A DNA stretch of 64,000 bases from contig NZ_JALGRF010000016.1 of assembly GCF_022815725.1 (NCBI RefSeq), positions 79,975 to 143,974 on the forward strand, written 5' to 3'. The DNA is from Streptomyces sp. APSN-46.1 (GTDB lineage: Bacteria > Actinomycetota > Actinomycetes > Streptomycetales > Streptomycetaceae). Shown here one piece after another: positions 17,913-26,307 of this stretch (the stretch's first letter is position 1; the number at the start of each line of letters is the position of its first letter). The notes beneath the pieces were generated by a model. That model did not search any database. It saw only the letters and a program-made list of their open reading frames with translations, and was not told where the DNA came from. A program made the position numbers and the translations under genes.

Positions 17913-20003
17913 TTACAGGCTCAGTTCGGGGTGCAGCCGGTCCATCGTCCACACCTGCTTGCCGCGGGCGGCGAGTGCGGTGAGGGCGAGCGCGCCGGCC
18001 GTGAACGCCACCAGGACGGCGCAGCCCTGCCACACGGGGGCGAGATCGCCGCCGGTGATGAGTTTGCGCAGGCCCTCGACGATGTACGACATCGGCAGGT
18101 ACGGGTGGATCGCGTTGAAGAAGTCAGGACTGGTCTGAACGGGGTACGTACCGCCCGCCGAGGTCAGCTGGAGCATCAGGACGGCCAGCACCAGGATGCG
18201 GCCGGCCGCGCCGAACTTGGCGTTGAGCCACTGCACGATCGCCGCGAAGCAGCCGGTGACCAGCATCAGGAACGCGATGGTCAGGGCCGGTCGCGCCATC
18301 TCCAGGCCGAGGCCCCAGTGGAGTACGGACATCAGCGCGGCCACCTGCGCGGCGCCGAGGCCGGCCACGGGCAGCCAGCCCGCGAAGGCGACCCGCCAGG
18401 GCGAGGCACCCGCGGCGAGGGCCCGCCGGTTCAGCGGCGCGATCAGCATGTAGGCGACCATCGCGCCGACCCAGAGGGAGAGCGGGATGAAGTACGGGGC
18501 GAAACCCGTACCGTAGTTCGGCGCCTTGTGCAGGGACTGGTTGGCGAGCTTGACCGGATCGGCCATGACCTCGGTGCGGGCGTCGCGCTGCTTCTCGTCG
18601 TAGTCCGGGATCTTGCCGACGCCGTCGTGCAGGCCGTCGGCGAGGTCGCGGTTGCCGTCGACGAGCTTGAACATGCCGCCGTTGAGGCTGTGTGCTCCGT
18701 CGCCGAGCTTGCCGACACCCTCGCCGAGGGCGCCGGAGCCCTTGGTGGCGCTGCCCAGGCCGGTGTGGAGCTGGGCCATGCCGGTGGCGACCTTGTGGGC
18801 GCCGGTGTTGAGGGCGTTGATCTTCGCGACGCGGTCTTCGAGGTCGGCGGAGAGACCGGGGGCCTTCGCGGCCAGCTCGCGGGCCTTCTTCTCCAGGTCG
18901 GTCAGCTGCTTGCGGAGCGCTTCGAGGTCGCCGCCCGAGTTCTTGACCAGGGTGTTGACGTCGCCGGAGAGCTCGGCGGCCTCGGCCGCTCCGTCCTTGA
19001 TCTTCTTCATCTCGGCGCAGGCGGCGGGCGACGCGTGCGGGACGCCGGGGCTGACGCACTGGTTGGTGTAGAGGGCCGCCGACTGGGTGGCGAGCAGTCG
19101 CGAGTGGCGGGCCGCGTCCGGGGCCTTCTTGGCGAAGGTGTCCAGGTGGTTCTTGGTCACCTTGGCCGTGTCGGCGACCAGCTCGGCGCTGTCCGCGAGC
19201 TGCTTGGAGTCCTTGAGGAAGGGGCGGACCTTGTCGGCACCGCCGTTGACCTTGTCGGCGAGGGTCTGGGTGGCGGTGGCGATGTCCCGCGTACCGGTCT
19301 TCAGCTGCCCGGAGGCCGTGTTGAGCTGCTTCAGCCCGCTCGTGAGCTCGCCGGACTTCGCCTTGGCCGTGTCGAGGCCGTCGGCGAGGTCCTTGGCTCC
19401 CTTCTGGGCCTTGTCGGCGCCGTCCTTCAGCTTGTCGGCGCCGTCGGCGGCCTCGGCCGTCTTGTCGTGCAGATCGGAGAAGGACACGAAGATCTTGTCG
19501 AGGAAGCCGCGGGAGGCGTTGGTGGACGCCGCCGAGCGGACCTCGGAGAAGACGGTGCGGGAGATCGAGCCGACGACGTAGTTGTTCGAGTCGTTGGTGC
19601 GGACCTGGAGCGCGCCGGTGGTGGGGTCCTCGCCGGAGCTGGAGGCGATCTTCTCGCTGAAGTCGGCGGGCATGGTCAGGGACAGGTAGTACGTCCCGTT
19701 CTCCAGCCCCTTCGCCGCCTCGTCGGCGCTGACCTCGCGCCAGTCGAAGGTCCGGCTGTCGCGGAGCTTCTTGGTGATCTCGCCGCCGGCGTCGATGCGC
19801 GCGCCGTCGACGGTGGCGCCCTTGTCGGCGTTGACGAGGGCGACGGGCACCTTGTCGAGGCGGCTGTACGGGTCCCAGAAGGACCAGAGGTACAGCGCGC
19901 CGTAGAGCAGTGGCAGCAGGAGCAGCGCGACGAGGGCGGCGCGGGGGAGCTTTCCCCGCCCGAACCGCTTCAGCTCAAGCGCGGCGAGCTTCGGAGAGCG
20001 CAT
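17913..20003 (-). CDS. YhgE/Pip-family membrane protein (ABC-2-like)
   Basis: 696 aa. One membrane helix near residue 25 (ALVALLLLPLLYGALYLWSF) is followed by the YhgE/Pip N-terminal domain with DPYSRLDKVPVALVN. A long Lys/Ala-rich coiled-coil ectodomain of about 330 residues comes next, then about five C-terminal helices. This is the layout of phage-infection-protein/YhgE and related type VII- or ABC-2-linked proteins. The function is not firmly known; export or envelope stress are suggestions. ATG 20003 has AAGGGGG upstream and overlaps the ATPase gene by 29 nt. Confidence 0.87.
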   Translation of the reverse strand: MRSPKLAALELKRFGRGKLPRAALVALLLLPLLYGALYLWSFWDPYSRLDKVPVALVNADKGATVDGARIDAGGEITKKLRDSRTFDWREVSADEAAKGLENGTYYLSLTMPADFSEKIASSSGEDPTTGALQVRTNDSNNYVVGSISRTVFSEVRSAASTNASRGFLDKIFVSFSDLHDKTAEAADGADKLKDGADKAQKGAKDLADGLDTAKAKSGELTSGLKQLNTASGQLKTGTRDIATATQTLADKVNGGADKVRPFLKDSKQLADSAELVADTAKVTKNHLDTFAKKAPDAARHSRLLATQSAALYTNQCVSPGVPHASPAACAEMKKIKDGAAEAAELSGDVNTLVKNSGGDLEALRKQLTDLEKKARELAAKAPGLSADLEDRVAKINALNTGAHKVATGMAQLHTGLGSATKGSGALGEGVGKLGDGAHSLNGGMFKLVDGNRDLADGLHDGVGKIPDYDEKQRDARTEVMADPVKLANQSLHKAPNYGTGFAPYFIPLSLWVGAMVAYMLIAPLNRRALAAGASPWRVAFAGWLPVAGLGAAQVAALMSVLHWGLGLEMARPALTIAFLMLVTGCFAAIVQWLNAKFGAAGRILVLAVLMLQLTSAGGTYPVQTSPDFFNAIHPYLPMSYIVEGLRKLITGGDLAPVWQGCAVLVAFTAGALALTALAARGKQVWTMDRLHPELSL

Positions 20004-20886
20004 CGTCCGCCCCCTTCGTGTTCGTGTCGTCTTCGTCGGTGTCGTCGGTGTCGGTGCTGGTGCCGTCGGCATCGTCGGCCTCGGGCTCGGCCTCGGGCTC
20101 GGCCTCGGGCTCGGGCTCGGCCTCGGCCTCGGGCTCGGGTTCCGGCGCGGCCTCCGGCTCCGGCTCCGCGGCGGGCGCGGCGGTTTCGGCGGGGGTTCCG
20201 GTGCGCAGCACCGTCGCGTCCTCGGGGGCCTCGCTGCACGTGGCGAGGACGGTGGTCCCGCGGGCCGCGATCGAGCGGAGCAGGGCCCAGGCCTCGGCGC
20301 GTTCGGCGTCCGAGAGCTTGAGGTCGAGGTCGTCGAGGGCCAGCAGCCGCGGGTCGCCCAGCAGGGCGATGGCCACGGACAGGCGTACGGATTCCAGCCG
20401 TTCCAGGTCGCGTACGGAGGTACGGGGCCCCTTGGGCAGGGTCGCGAGGTCCAGACCGACGGCGGCCAGGGCCTCCTCGATCCGGGTGGCGGTGGAGGCC
20501 CGGCGCTCGGCGCGGGGCCGGAGCAGGGCGCGGACCGGGCCCTCGTAGCGGCGCTGAAGCAGGGCGCCTTCGCGCAGCTGCTCGGCGACGGTGAGGGACT
20601 GGTCGAGCTCGTTGACGCCGGGGACCGGGCCGAGGGCGGCGACCCGGCGGACCGCCCCCATGTGCTTCGGCAGCCGGTGGCCGGCGACCTCGGCATGGCC
20701 CTCGGTGGGCTTCATGCGGCCGGTGAGGGCGAGGAGCAGACAGGTGCGGCCGCTGCCCGAGGGCCCCTCGACCGCGATGAGCGAGCCGGGCGCCGCGTCG
20801 ATCCCGACGCCCCGGAACACCCAGCCGCGTGGGCCCTTGAGTCCGAAGTCCTCGGCTTTGACGGCCGCGCCGCGCGGGCTGTCCAC
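19975..20886 (-). CDS. ABC-type ATPase with degenerate motifs and acidic repeat tail
   Basis: 303 aa. Walker A is GPSGSGRT near residue 42, and the Walker B-like strand reads LLALDDLDLKL. The usual LSGGQ signature is replaced by SVRDLERLESVRLSV and the catalytic Glu after Walker B is Asp, so hydrolysis may be weak. The last 75 residues are an acidic Glu-Pro-Ala repeat tail followed by Asp/Thr repeats. A GTG start follows AGGGAGGGG. It is the first gene of the operon with the YhgE/Pip protein and probably its nucleotide-binding partner. Confidence 0.82.
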   Translation of the reverse strand: MDSPRGAAVKAEDFGLKGPRGWVFRGVGIDAAPGSLIAVEGPSGSGRTCLLLALTGRMKPTEGHAEVAGHRLPKHMGAVRRVAALGPVPGVNELDQSLTVAEQLREGALLQRRYEGPVRALLRPRAERRASTATRIEEALAAVGLDLATLPKGPRTSVRDLERLESVRLSVAIALLGDPRLLALDDLDLKLSDAERAEAWALLRSIAARGTTVLATCSEAPEDATVLRTGTPAETAAPAAEPEPEAAPEPEPEAEAEPEPEAEPEAEPEADDADGTSTDTDDTDEDDTNTKGADDALSEARRA

Positions 20887-20899
20887 GCCGTCCCCTCCC

Positions 20900-20925
20900 T
20901 TTTGAACTGACTGGTCAGTTCAAAA
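20900..20925. promoter_or_regulatory. Palindromic TetR operator
   Basis: Two perfect 12-bp arms, TTTTGAACTGAC and GTCAGTTCAAAA, flank a TG centre. The inner ACTGACTGGTCAGT word is typical of TetR-family operators. It lies 14 nt upstream of the ATPase start codon, where bound repressor would block the promoter or early transcript. Confidence 0.85.
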
Positions 20926-21075
20926 ACTAGCACCCTTGGGACGCACGCGCCGTGCACAGGGAGGCAGTTGTCCGGACAAGCGGGGCAAAACCGCAGGTCA
21001 ACGCGATTGTCAGTGGGGCACGTCACGATGGATCCACGCATAGCGACAGCACCACGCATCGACAGGAGGTTCGTC

Positions 21076-21561
21076 ATGGCCACACCGTCCCCGTCCCCTG
21101 TCCACCCCGTCCCGCGCAAGTCGTCGGCCCCGCCGGCTGCCCTCGATCTGCTCGCCAAGGCCCGCAGCGGCCTGACCGAGGCCGCGGGGCTGCCCGGGCC
21201 CAACGAGCGGTATGCCACCGCCCACCTCGCGGCGCTGCGCGTCGCCGCGGCCGTGCTCGCCGCGCGCGGGCGGCCCGAACCGGTGAACCCGCGGCGGCGG
21301 CCGCGGATCCGGCCCGCCTGGGAGGTACTGCCGGAGATAGCGCCGGAGCTGACGGAGTGGAGCGCGCTGTTCGCCTCCGGCGCCACCCGGCGGGCCCGGG
21401 CCGAGGCCGGGATACCGGGCGCGGCGACGACGAGGGAGGCGGACGATCTCGTACGCGAAGTCGCGATGTTCCTGCGCCTGGTGGAGCGGATGCTCGCCCT
21501 CCGTCCGATCACCGCGCAGACCTTGCCACAGCCGAGGCCGGAGCGTCCGAACGCGGGATGA
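21076..21561 (+). CDS. SAV_6107-family HEPN-domain protein
   Basis: 161 aa from ATG 21076, with AGGAGG 7 nt upstream. A Pro/Ser-rich N-terminus is followed by an all-helical region. From memory, a Pfam family named after the S. avermitilis protein at this locus places it in the HEPN superfamily. The helix contains RYATAH, an R-x4-H motif of the kind that forms the RNase site in many HEPN toxins. No partner nucleotidyltransferase lies nearby. The function is unknown. Confidence 0.8.
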   Translation: MATPSPSPVHPVPRKSSAPPAALDLLAKARSGLTEAAGLPGPNERYATAHLAALRVAAAVLAARGRPEPVNPRRRPRIRPAWEVLPEIAPELTEWSALFASGATRRARAEAGIPGAATTREADDLVREVAMFLRLVERMLALRPITAQTLPQPRPERPNAG

Positions 21562-21651
21562 GATCACCGGCTGCCCGAGGCAATGGGGCCGAGGCAATAG
21601 GGTGGGCCCGGACCGCTCACCCTTTCTTATCGCGCCGAGGAGCCATCAGCC

Positions 21652-22410
21652 GTGTCGGACACTTCCCGCCCCCGCGCCTCCCTTCGCACCGCCGTGGTGT
21701 GGGAGGTACTCAAGGAGGCCCTCGACCGCCGGGTGAAGGCGACCGGGCGGGACGTGCTCGACGTACTGGACACCGGCGGCGGCACCGGCAAGTTCGCCGT
21801 CCCGGTGGCCCGGCTGGGGCACCGCGTCACCGTGGTCGACCCCAGCCCGAACGCGCTGTTCGGGCTGGAGCGCCGGGTCGCCGAGGCCGGCGTCTCCGAC
21901 CGGGTCCGCGGCGTGCAGGGTGACGCCCAGGGCCTGCTGGAGGTCGTCGAGCGGGACGCGTACGACGTGGTGCTCTGCCACGGCGTGCTGGAGTACGTGG
22001 ACGACCCGGCCGAGGGCGTCGCCAACGCGTACGCGGCGCTGCGCCCCGGCGGCATCCTCAGCCTGCTCGGTGCCGGCCTCGGCGGGGCGGTGCTGGCCCG
22101 CGCGCTGGCCGGCCACTTCACCGAGGCCCGTACGGCGCTGACCGACCCGGCGGGCCGCTGGGGCTCCGGCGACCCGGTGCCCCGCCGCTTCACCGCCGAG
22201 CAGCTCACCGAGCTGGTCGGCGGAGCCGGCCTGGAGGTCGGCGCGGTGCACGGCGTCCGCATCTTCGCCGACCTGGTCCCCGGGGTCCTGGTCGACACCG
22301 AGCCGGGCGCGGTCGAGGCACTGCTGCGCCTGGAAGAAGCCGCCGCCGAGCTGCCCGCCTTCCACGCGGTCGCCACGCAACTGCACGTCCTTGGCGAGAA
22401 GCCCGCCTGA
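21652..22410 (+). CDS. Class I SAM-dependent methyltransferase
   Basis: 252 aa. The SAM loop VLDTGGGTGKFAVPVARLG lies near residue 40, the acidic ribose-binding end VTVVDPSPNAL follows, and motif IV is VVLCHGVLEYV. The closest general types are SmtA/UbiE-like small-molecule methyltransferases; the substrate cannot be read from the sequence. GTG start with GGAG upstream. It follows the HEPN gene by 90 nt in the same orientation. Confidence 0.87.
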   Translation: MSDTSRPRASLRTAVVWEVLKEALDRRVKATGRDVLDVLDTGGGTGKFAVPVARLGHRVTVVDPSPNALFGLERRVAEAGVSDRVRGVQGDAQGLLEVVERDAYDVVLCHGVLEYVDDPAEGVANAYAALRPGGILSLLGAGLGGAVLARALAGHFTEARTALTDPAGRWGSGDPVPRRFTAEQLTELVGGAGLEVGAVHGVRIFADLVPGVLVDTEPGAVEALLRLEEAAAELPAFHAVATQLHVLGEKPA

Positions 22411-22691
22411 TCTGCGACGCTGTGCCGCATCGAGTCGGCCGTACACCCTCCGCTCCGCCGGTCGGACCCGTATGATCGGGGACACCGACCCGGCATGGCG
22501 GCCAGGGCATTGGGGAATAAGCGCCTCAGTGACCGAGCCCCAAGGCGGTACGGATAAGCCGCGCTGTCGTCAGGCGCGGTGCATTTGAGAACGTGGCGTA
22601 GAGGGCGGGTATCACGGGGGCGATTCCCCGCCTATCCTGAAGGGGACCCCTGGTCGCTACCCCCCGCGACCGACGGATGAGGAGGACTCCC

Positions 22692-23093
22692 GTGCCGCTC
22701 TCGGAGCACGAGCAGCGAATGCTCGAGCAGATGGAGCGAGCGCTGTACGCCGAAGATCCCAAGTTCGCGACAGCGCTTGAGGGAAGCGGACTGCGCACGT
22801 ACACCCGGCGACGGGTCTACCTCGCAGTCGCAGGCATTGTGGTGGGTATCGCGCTCCTCATGACCGGCGTGATCTGGCAGAGCGTGCTCTGGGTCAGCGT
22901 GGTGGGATTCCTCGTCATGCTGGGCTGCACGGTTCTCGTGGTCACCGGTTGGCGCAAGGCACCCAAGCCTGGCGAGCAGCCCGTCTCCGGCAGTACACGC
23001 GGTTCGGGCCACGGCCGGAACCGGCAGCGTCGGTCGATGATGACCCGTATCGAGGAGCGGTGGCAGCGCCGCCGCGATGAACAGGGGCACTGA
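22692..23093 (+). CDS. DUF3040 membrane protein
   Basis: 133 aa. The N-terminal LSEHEQRMLEQMERAL followed by YAEDPKFA is diagnostic of DUF3040. Two adjacent membrane helices span residues 40-85 and the tail is strongly basic. GTG 22692 has a perfect AGGAGG 6 nt upstream; the in-frame ATG at 22677 lacks a site. The role is unknown; in Streptomyces it is conserved near the dcw cluster. A hairpin terminator follows. Confidence 0.88.
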   Translation: MPLSEHEQRMLEQMERALYAEDPKFATALEGSGLRTYTRRRVYLAVAGIVVGIALLMTGVIWQSVLWVSVVGFLVMLGCTVLVVTGWRKAPKPGEQPVSGSTRGSGHGRNRQRRSMMTRIEERWQRRRDEQGH

Positions 23094-23109
23094 GCCCTGA
23101 GGATTTTTC

Positions 23110-23140
23110 GTGAGGGGACGGCCGACGGCCGTCCCCTCAC
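23110..23140 (+). terminator. Perfect hairpin terminator after the DUF3040 gene
   Basis: Arms of 14 bp (GTGAGGGGACGGCC and its complement) with a 3-nt loop GAC, just after an A/T-rich GGATTTTTC. The next promoter and the leaderless start of the DUF4126 gene follow within 16 nt. Confidence 0.8.
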
Positions 23141-23155
23141 GCGTATCTTGATCGG

Positions 23156-23782
23156 GTGAGTGTGCTCCCCCTGGTCTTCACCAGCGGCTGGGCCAGTGGG
23201 ATCAACGCCTACGCCGTGGTCCTCCTGCTCGGCATCTTCGGCGCGACCGGACTGACCGACGAGGTCCCGGCGTCGCTGCAGCGTACCGACGTGCTGATCG
23301 TCGCCGCCGTCCTGTTCGTCTGCGAGGCGGTGGCCGACAAGGTCCCGTACGTGGACTCCATATGGGACACGGTCCACACCGTGATCCGCCCGCTGTCGGG
23401 TGCCGTGATCGGCGCGCTGCTCGCCGGCCAGAGCGGCTCGCTCTCCGACATCGCCGCCGGGGCCATCGGCGGTTCCACCGCGCTGGCCAGCCATTTCGTC
23501 AAAGCCGGCACCCGGATGGCGATCAACACCTCCCCGGAGCCGTTCACCAACGTGGGGATGAGCCTCGCCGAGGACCTCGGCGTGGCCGGCATCATCACCT
23601 TCGCGATGTTCAACCCGGAGGCCGCCGCGATCATCGCGGCCGTCCTGCTGGCCGTCGGCCTGACCGTGCTGGTCTTCCTGTGGTCCCGGATCCGCCGCTT
23701 CCTGCGCCGCCGTGCCCAGCGCCGCGAGGAGAAACGGCTGGCGGCCGAGGCCCTCGACACCAGCCCGGCGCCACCCCGCTGA
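23156..23782 (+). CDS. DUF4126-type membrane protein
   Basis: 208 aa with about five hydrophobic segments. Conserved features include GWASGINAYAVVLLLGIFGA at the N-terminus, CEAVADKVPYVDSIWD near residue 60, and repeated Gly/Ala helices. The C-terminus is basic. The GTG start lies 6 nt after a TATCTT hexamer (23144-23149) with no Shine-Dalgarno, so the message is probably leaderless. The function is unknown. Confidence 0.83.
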   Translation: MSVLPLVFTSGWASGINAYAVVLLLGIFGATGLTDEVPASLQRTDVLIVAAVLFVCEAVADKVPYVDSIWDTVHTVIRPLSGAVIGALLAGQSGSLSDIAAGAIGGSTALASHFVKAGTRMAINTSPEPFTNVGMSLAEDLGVAGIITFAMFNPEAAAIIAAVLLAVGLTVLVFLWSRIRRFLRRRAQRREEKRLAAEALDTSPAPPR

Positions 23783-23825
23783 CCTGGGTCGTTCCGGGCC
23801 CGTCCCGGTCGATAGGCTCAGCCGC

Positions 23826-25319
23826 ATGGCACGAATTGCGGTGATCGGCGCCGGCATGGGCGCGATGGCGACGGCGGCCCGGCTGGCCGTGGCGGGCCAC
23901 CAGGTGACGGTGTACGAGCGCGGGACCACCTACGGCGGGGCGGTCGGCCGCCTCGAACGCGAGGGTTTCGCCTTCGACACCGGCCCCGGGCTGCTGCACC
24001 TGCCCGCCGTCTACCGCGACCTGTTCGTCAAGACCGGCAAGCGGCCGCTGGAGGACTACGTCGATCTGGTCAAGGTGGACCCGGCCGTCCGGCACCTCCT
24101 GGCCGACGGCTCCGCGGTCACCCTCCCCAACGTCTCGCGCGGCGGCGCCGCCGCCGTCCTCGACCAGGCCTTCGGCGCGGGCGCCGGGGACCGCTGGAGC
24201 GCGCTCCTCGGCCGTGCCCGGGACGCCTGGGACGCCACCCGCCGCCCGCTGCTGGAGGAGCCGCTGCGCCCCGACTGGCAGGTGCTGGGCAGTGATCCTT
24301 ACCCCGCGCTGCGCAAGAGCGGCCTGCTGCGCCGCCGGCCGCCGACCCTCGCCGAGGTGGCCGAGCGGGAACTGGGCGGGGAGCTCGCCGCCCTGCTGGA
24401 GGGCCCGGTGCTCGCCCACGGCCTGGCCCCCGACACCACGCCGGCCGCGGCGACCGTCCTCCCGTACATGGAGCAGACCTTCGGCAGCTGGTACGTACGC
24501 GGCGGCATCCGCGCGCTGGCAAGCGCCGTGTACGAGCGCTGCCTGGAGCGGAAGGTCACCTTCGAGTTCGATACGGCGGTCCGGGACGTGCTCGTCCGGG
24601 ACGGCCGGGCGGCCGGGCTGCTGCTGGCCGACGGCGCCGAGGTGTCCGCCGACTCCGTGGTCTGCGGGATCGACCCGCGGCAGCTGCCGCCCGGCACGGT
24701 GCCCTGGCCGGCCGACTCGGTTCCCGCCCGGGGGCCGGGCGTGCCCAGCCGGATCACCCTCTTCCTCGCCCTGCGCGGCGCCCGCCCCGAGGACGCCGTG
24801 CACCGCACCGTGGTCCACTCCCCCGGCGCGGCCGCCGCGGCCCGGGCGGCCTTCTCCGGGGAGCACGCGGAACGCCCGACGGTGACCGTGCTGCGGCCCG
24901 ACGACCCGGCCACCCGGCCCGACGCGGACCACGAGGCCGTCACGGTGAGCGCCGTGTGCGCCCCGCAGGGGGTGCTGGACTGGTCGGACGCCGCGCTGGC
25001 CACCCGCTGCGCCGGGGAGCTCCTCACCGCCGCCGAGTGCGCCGTGCCCGGGCTGCGCGGGCGGCTGCTGTGGCACGAGCTGCGCACCCCGGCCGACATC
25101 GCGCGGGCCACGGGCGCGGTGCACGGCTCGGTGCCGCCGCCCGCCCTCGCCGGGGCCGGCGGCCGGCTGCTCTACCCGGCGAACGCCACCGCCCTGCCCG
25201 GGCTGTACCTGGCGGGCGGCTGGGCCCACCCCGGCGGCGGGCTCGCGCACGCCGGGATGACCGGGGCCCTGGTGGCCGGGCTGATCGTGGAAGGCGCCGG
25301 GTTCCGCGGCTCCCGGTGA
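23826..25319 (+). CDS. CrtI/phytoene-desaturase-like FAD oxidoreductase
   Basis: 497 aa. An N-terminal dinucleotide fold (VIGAGMGAMATAARLAVAGH) and a C-terminal FAD-binding stretch (LYLAGGWAHPGGGLAHAGM) place it with amine-oxidase/CrtI-type enzymes. No carotenoid or isoprenoid genes flank it, so the substrate is open; carotenoid desaturation should not be assumed. TAGGCT (23813-23818) sits 7 nt before the ATG, again suggesting a leaderless transcript. Confidence 0.82.
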   Translation: MARIAVIGAGMGAMATAARLAVAGHQVTVYERGTTYGGAVGRLEREGFAFDTGPGLLHLPAVYRDLFVKTGKRPLEDYVDLVKVDPAVRHLLADGSAVTLPNVSRGGAAAVLDQAFGAGAGDRWSALLGRARDAWDATRRPLLEEPLRPDWQVLGSDPYPALRKSGLLRRRPPTLAEVAERELGGELAALLEGPVLAHGLAPDTTPAAATVLPYMEQTFGSWYVRGGIRALASAVYERCLERKVTFEFDTAVRDVLVRDGRAAGLLLADGAEVSADSVVCGIDPRQLPPGTVPWPADSVPARGPGVPSRITLFLALRGARPEDAVHRTVVHSPGAAAAARAAFSGEHAERPTVTVLRPDDPATRPDADHEAVTVSAVCAPQGVLDWSDAALATRCAGELLTAAECAVPGLRGRLLWHELRTPADIARATGAVHGSVPPPALAGAGGRLLYPANATALPGLYLAGGWAHPGGGLAHAGMTGALVAGLIVEGAGFRGSR

Positions 25320-25329
25320 GGACCGCCGC

Positions 25330-26262
25330 TCAGTAGCGGTACTGCTCGTACTCCCCGGTGCCGCCCTGGTACGGGTAGCCCTGCGGCTCCTGGGGCGGGT
25401 AGGGGGCCTGCTCCTCGCCGGGGTAGGGCTGCGCGTACTCGTCGGTGGACCGCTGCTGCGGGACCCAGACCCCGCCGGGCGGTGTGTCCATGGAGTACTG
25501 CTGCTGCGCGCCCGCGTACGGGTCCGGGGCCTGGCCGGCGTACGGGGTGTAGCCGGCGTCGTAGAACGGCTGCTGCGGGGAGACACCGCCGGTGCCGATG
25601 TACGGGTCCGAGTAGGCGGCGTAGACCTGCTGTTCGCCGGCCGGGTAGCCGTTGCCGTAGTCGTAGCCGCCCTGGGTCTGCGGGTCGTAGTACGCGGCGT
25701 ACTGGTGGGCGTCCTGCTCGGCGGTGGTGAACGGCGAGGCGAAGGACGCGCTGTCCCCGGCGCCGGCGTTCGGGGCGAAGCTCTGGATCCCGTACGAGCC
25801 GGTGTCGTCGGGCAGCGGCTGCGGGCTGTAGATCTCCGCGGCGTCCGGCCCGTCCGAGGTGCCGGAGGTGTCGGAGATGTCGGAGGTGTCCGTGGTGTCG
25901 GAGGAGTCGCCGTCGGACCCGTACTCCAGCGCGGTCACCTCCAGCGCGGGCTCCTTGCGCGGTCCGCCCCCGGCGCGGCGCCGCCGGGTCTTCCGTACGG
26001 GCTCACCGCCCCGGCGCAGCGCCCAGCCGGCCACGAAACCCTTGCGGAAGGAGAGCGTCACCAGGGTCTGGCCCAACGCGAACGCGGTCGCGCCGGCCGC
26101 GATGACGAGGACGGACGGCAGCACCACGCCGGCGACCACGCCGAGGAAGCCGGCGAAGGCGAGCAGGCGCCAGCGCAGCCGGGCCTTGTACTGCATCAGG
26201 ACCTCGGCAAGCAGCCACAACGCGACGATCCCGAACGCGATGTAGAGGACCGTCATTCCCAT
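25330..26262 (-). CDS. Membrane protein with Tyr/Gln/Pro-rich low-complexity tail
   Basis: 310 aa. Two or three membrane helices in the first 75 residues, a basic juxtamembrane segment (RKTRRRRAGGG) and an Asp/Ser/Thr stretch precede about 180 residues rich in Tyr, Gln, Pro and Gly. These contain repeated YAAY, DPY and QQPF motifs ending in YEQYRY. I recognise no domain. The tail resembles disordered scaffolding or phosphorylated segments. ATG 26262 has AGAGGGG upstream; a second ATG follows at 26256. Confidence 0.8.
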   Translation of the reverse strand: MGMTVLYIAFGIVALWLLAEVLMQYKARLRWRLLAFAGFLGVVAGVVLPSVLVIAAGATAFALGQTLVTLSFRKGFVAGWALRRGGEPVRKTRRRRAGGGPRKEPALEVTALEYGSDGDSSDTTDTSDISDTSGTSDGPDAAEIYSPQPLPDDTGSYGIQSFAPNAGAGDSASFASPFTTAEQDAHQYAAYYDPQTQGGYDYGNGYPAGEQQVYAAYSDPYIGTGGVSPQQPFYDAGYTPYAGQAPDPYAGAQQQYSMDTPPGGVWVPQQRSTDEYAQPYPGEEQAPYPPQEPQGYPYQGGTGEYEQYRY

Positions 26263-26307
26263 GCGTGGCCCCTCTCGGTACGGCCGCCCACGGGCACGTA
26301 CGGCCGG

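Noticed and set aside
23826..25319. Calling the FAD oxidoreductase a carotenoid (crtI) gene
   Set aside because: The fold fits, but no crtB, crtE or other carotenoid gene is nearby, so the substrate is left open.
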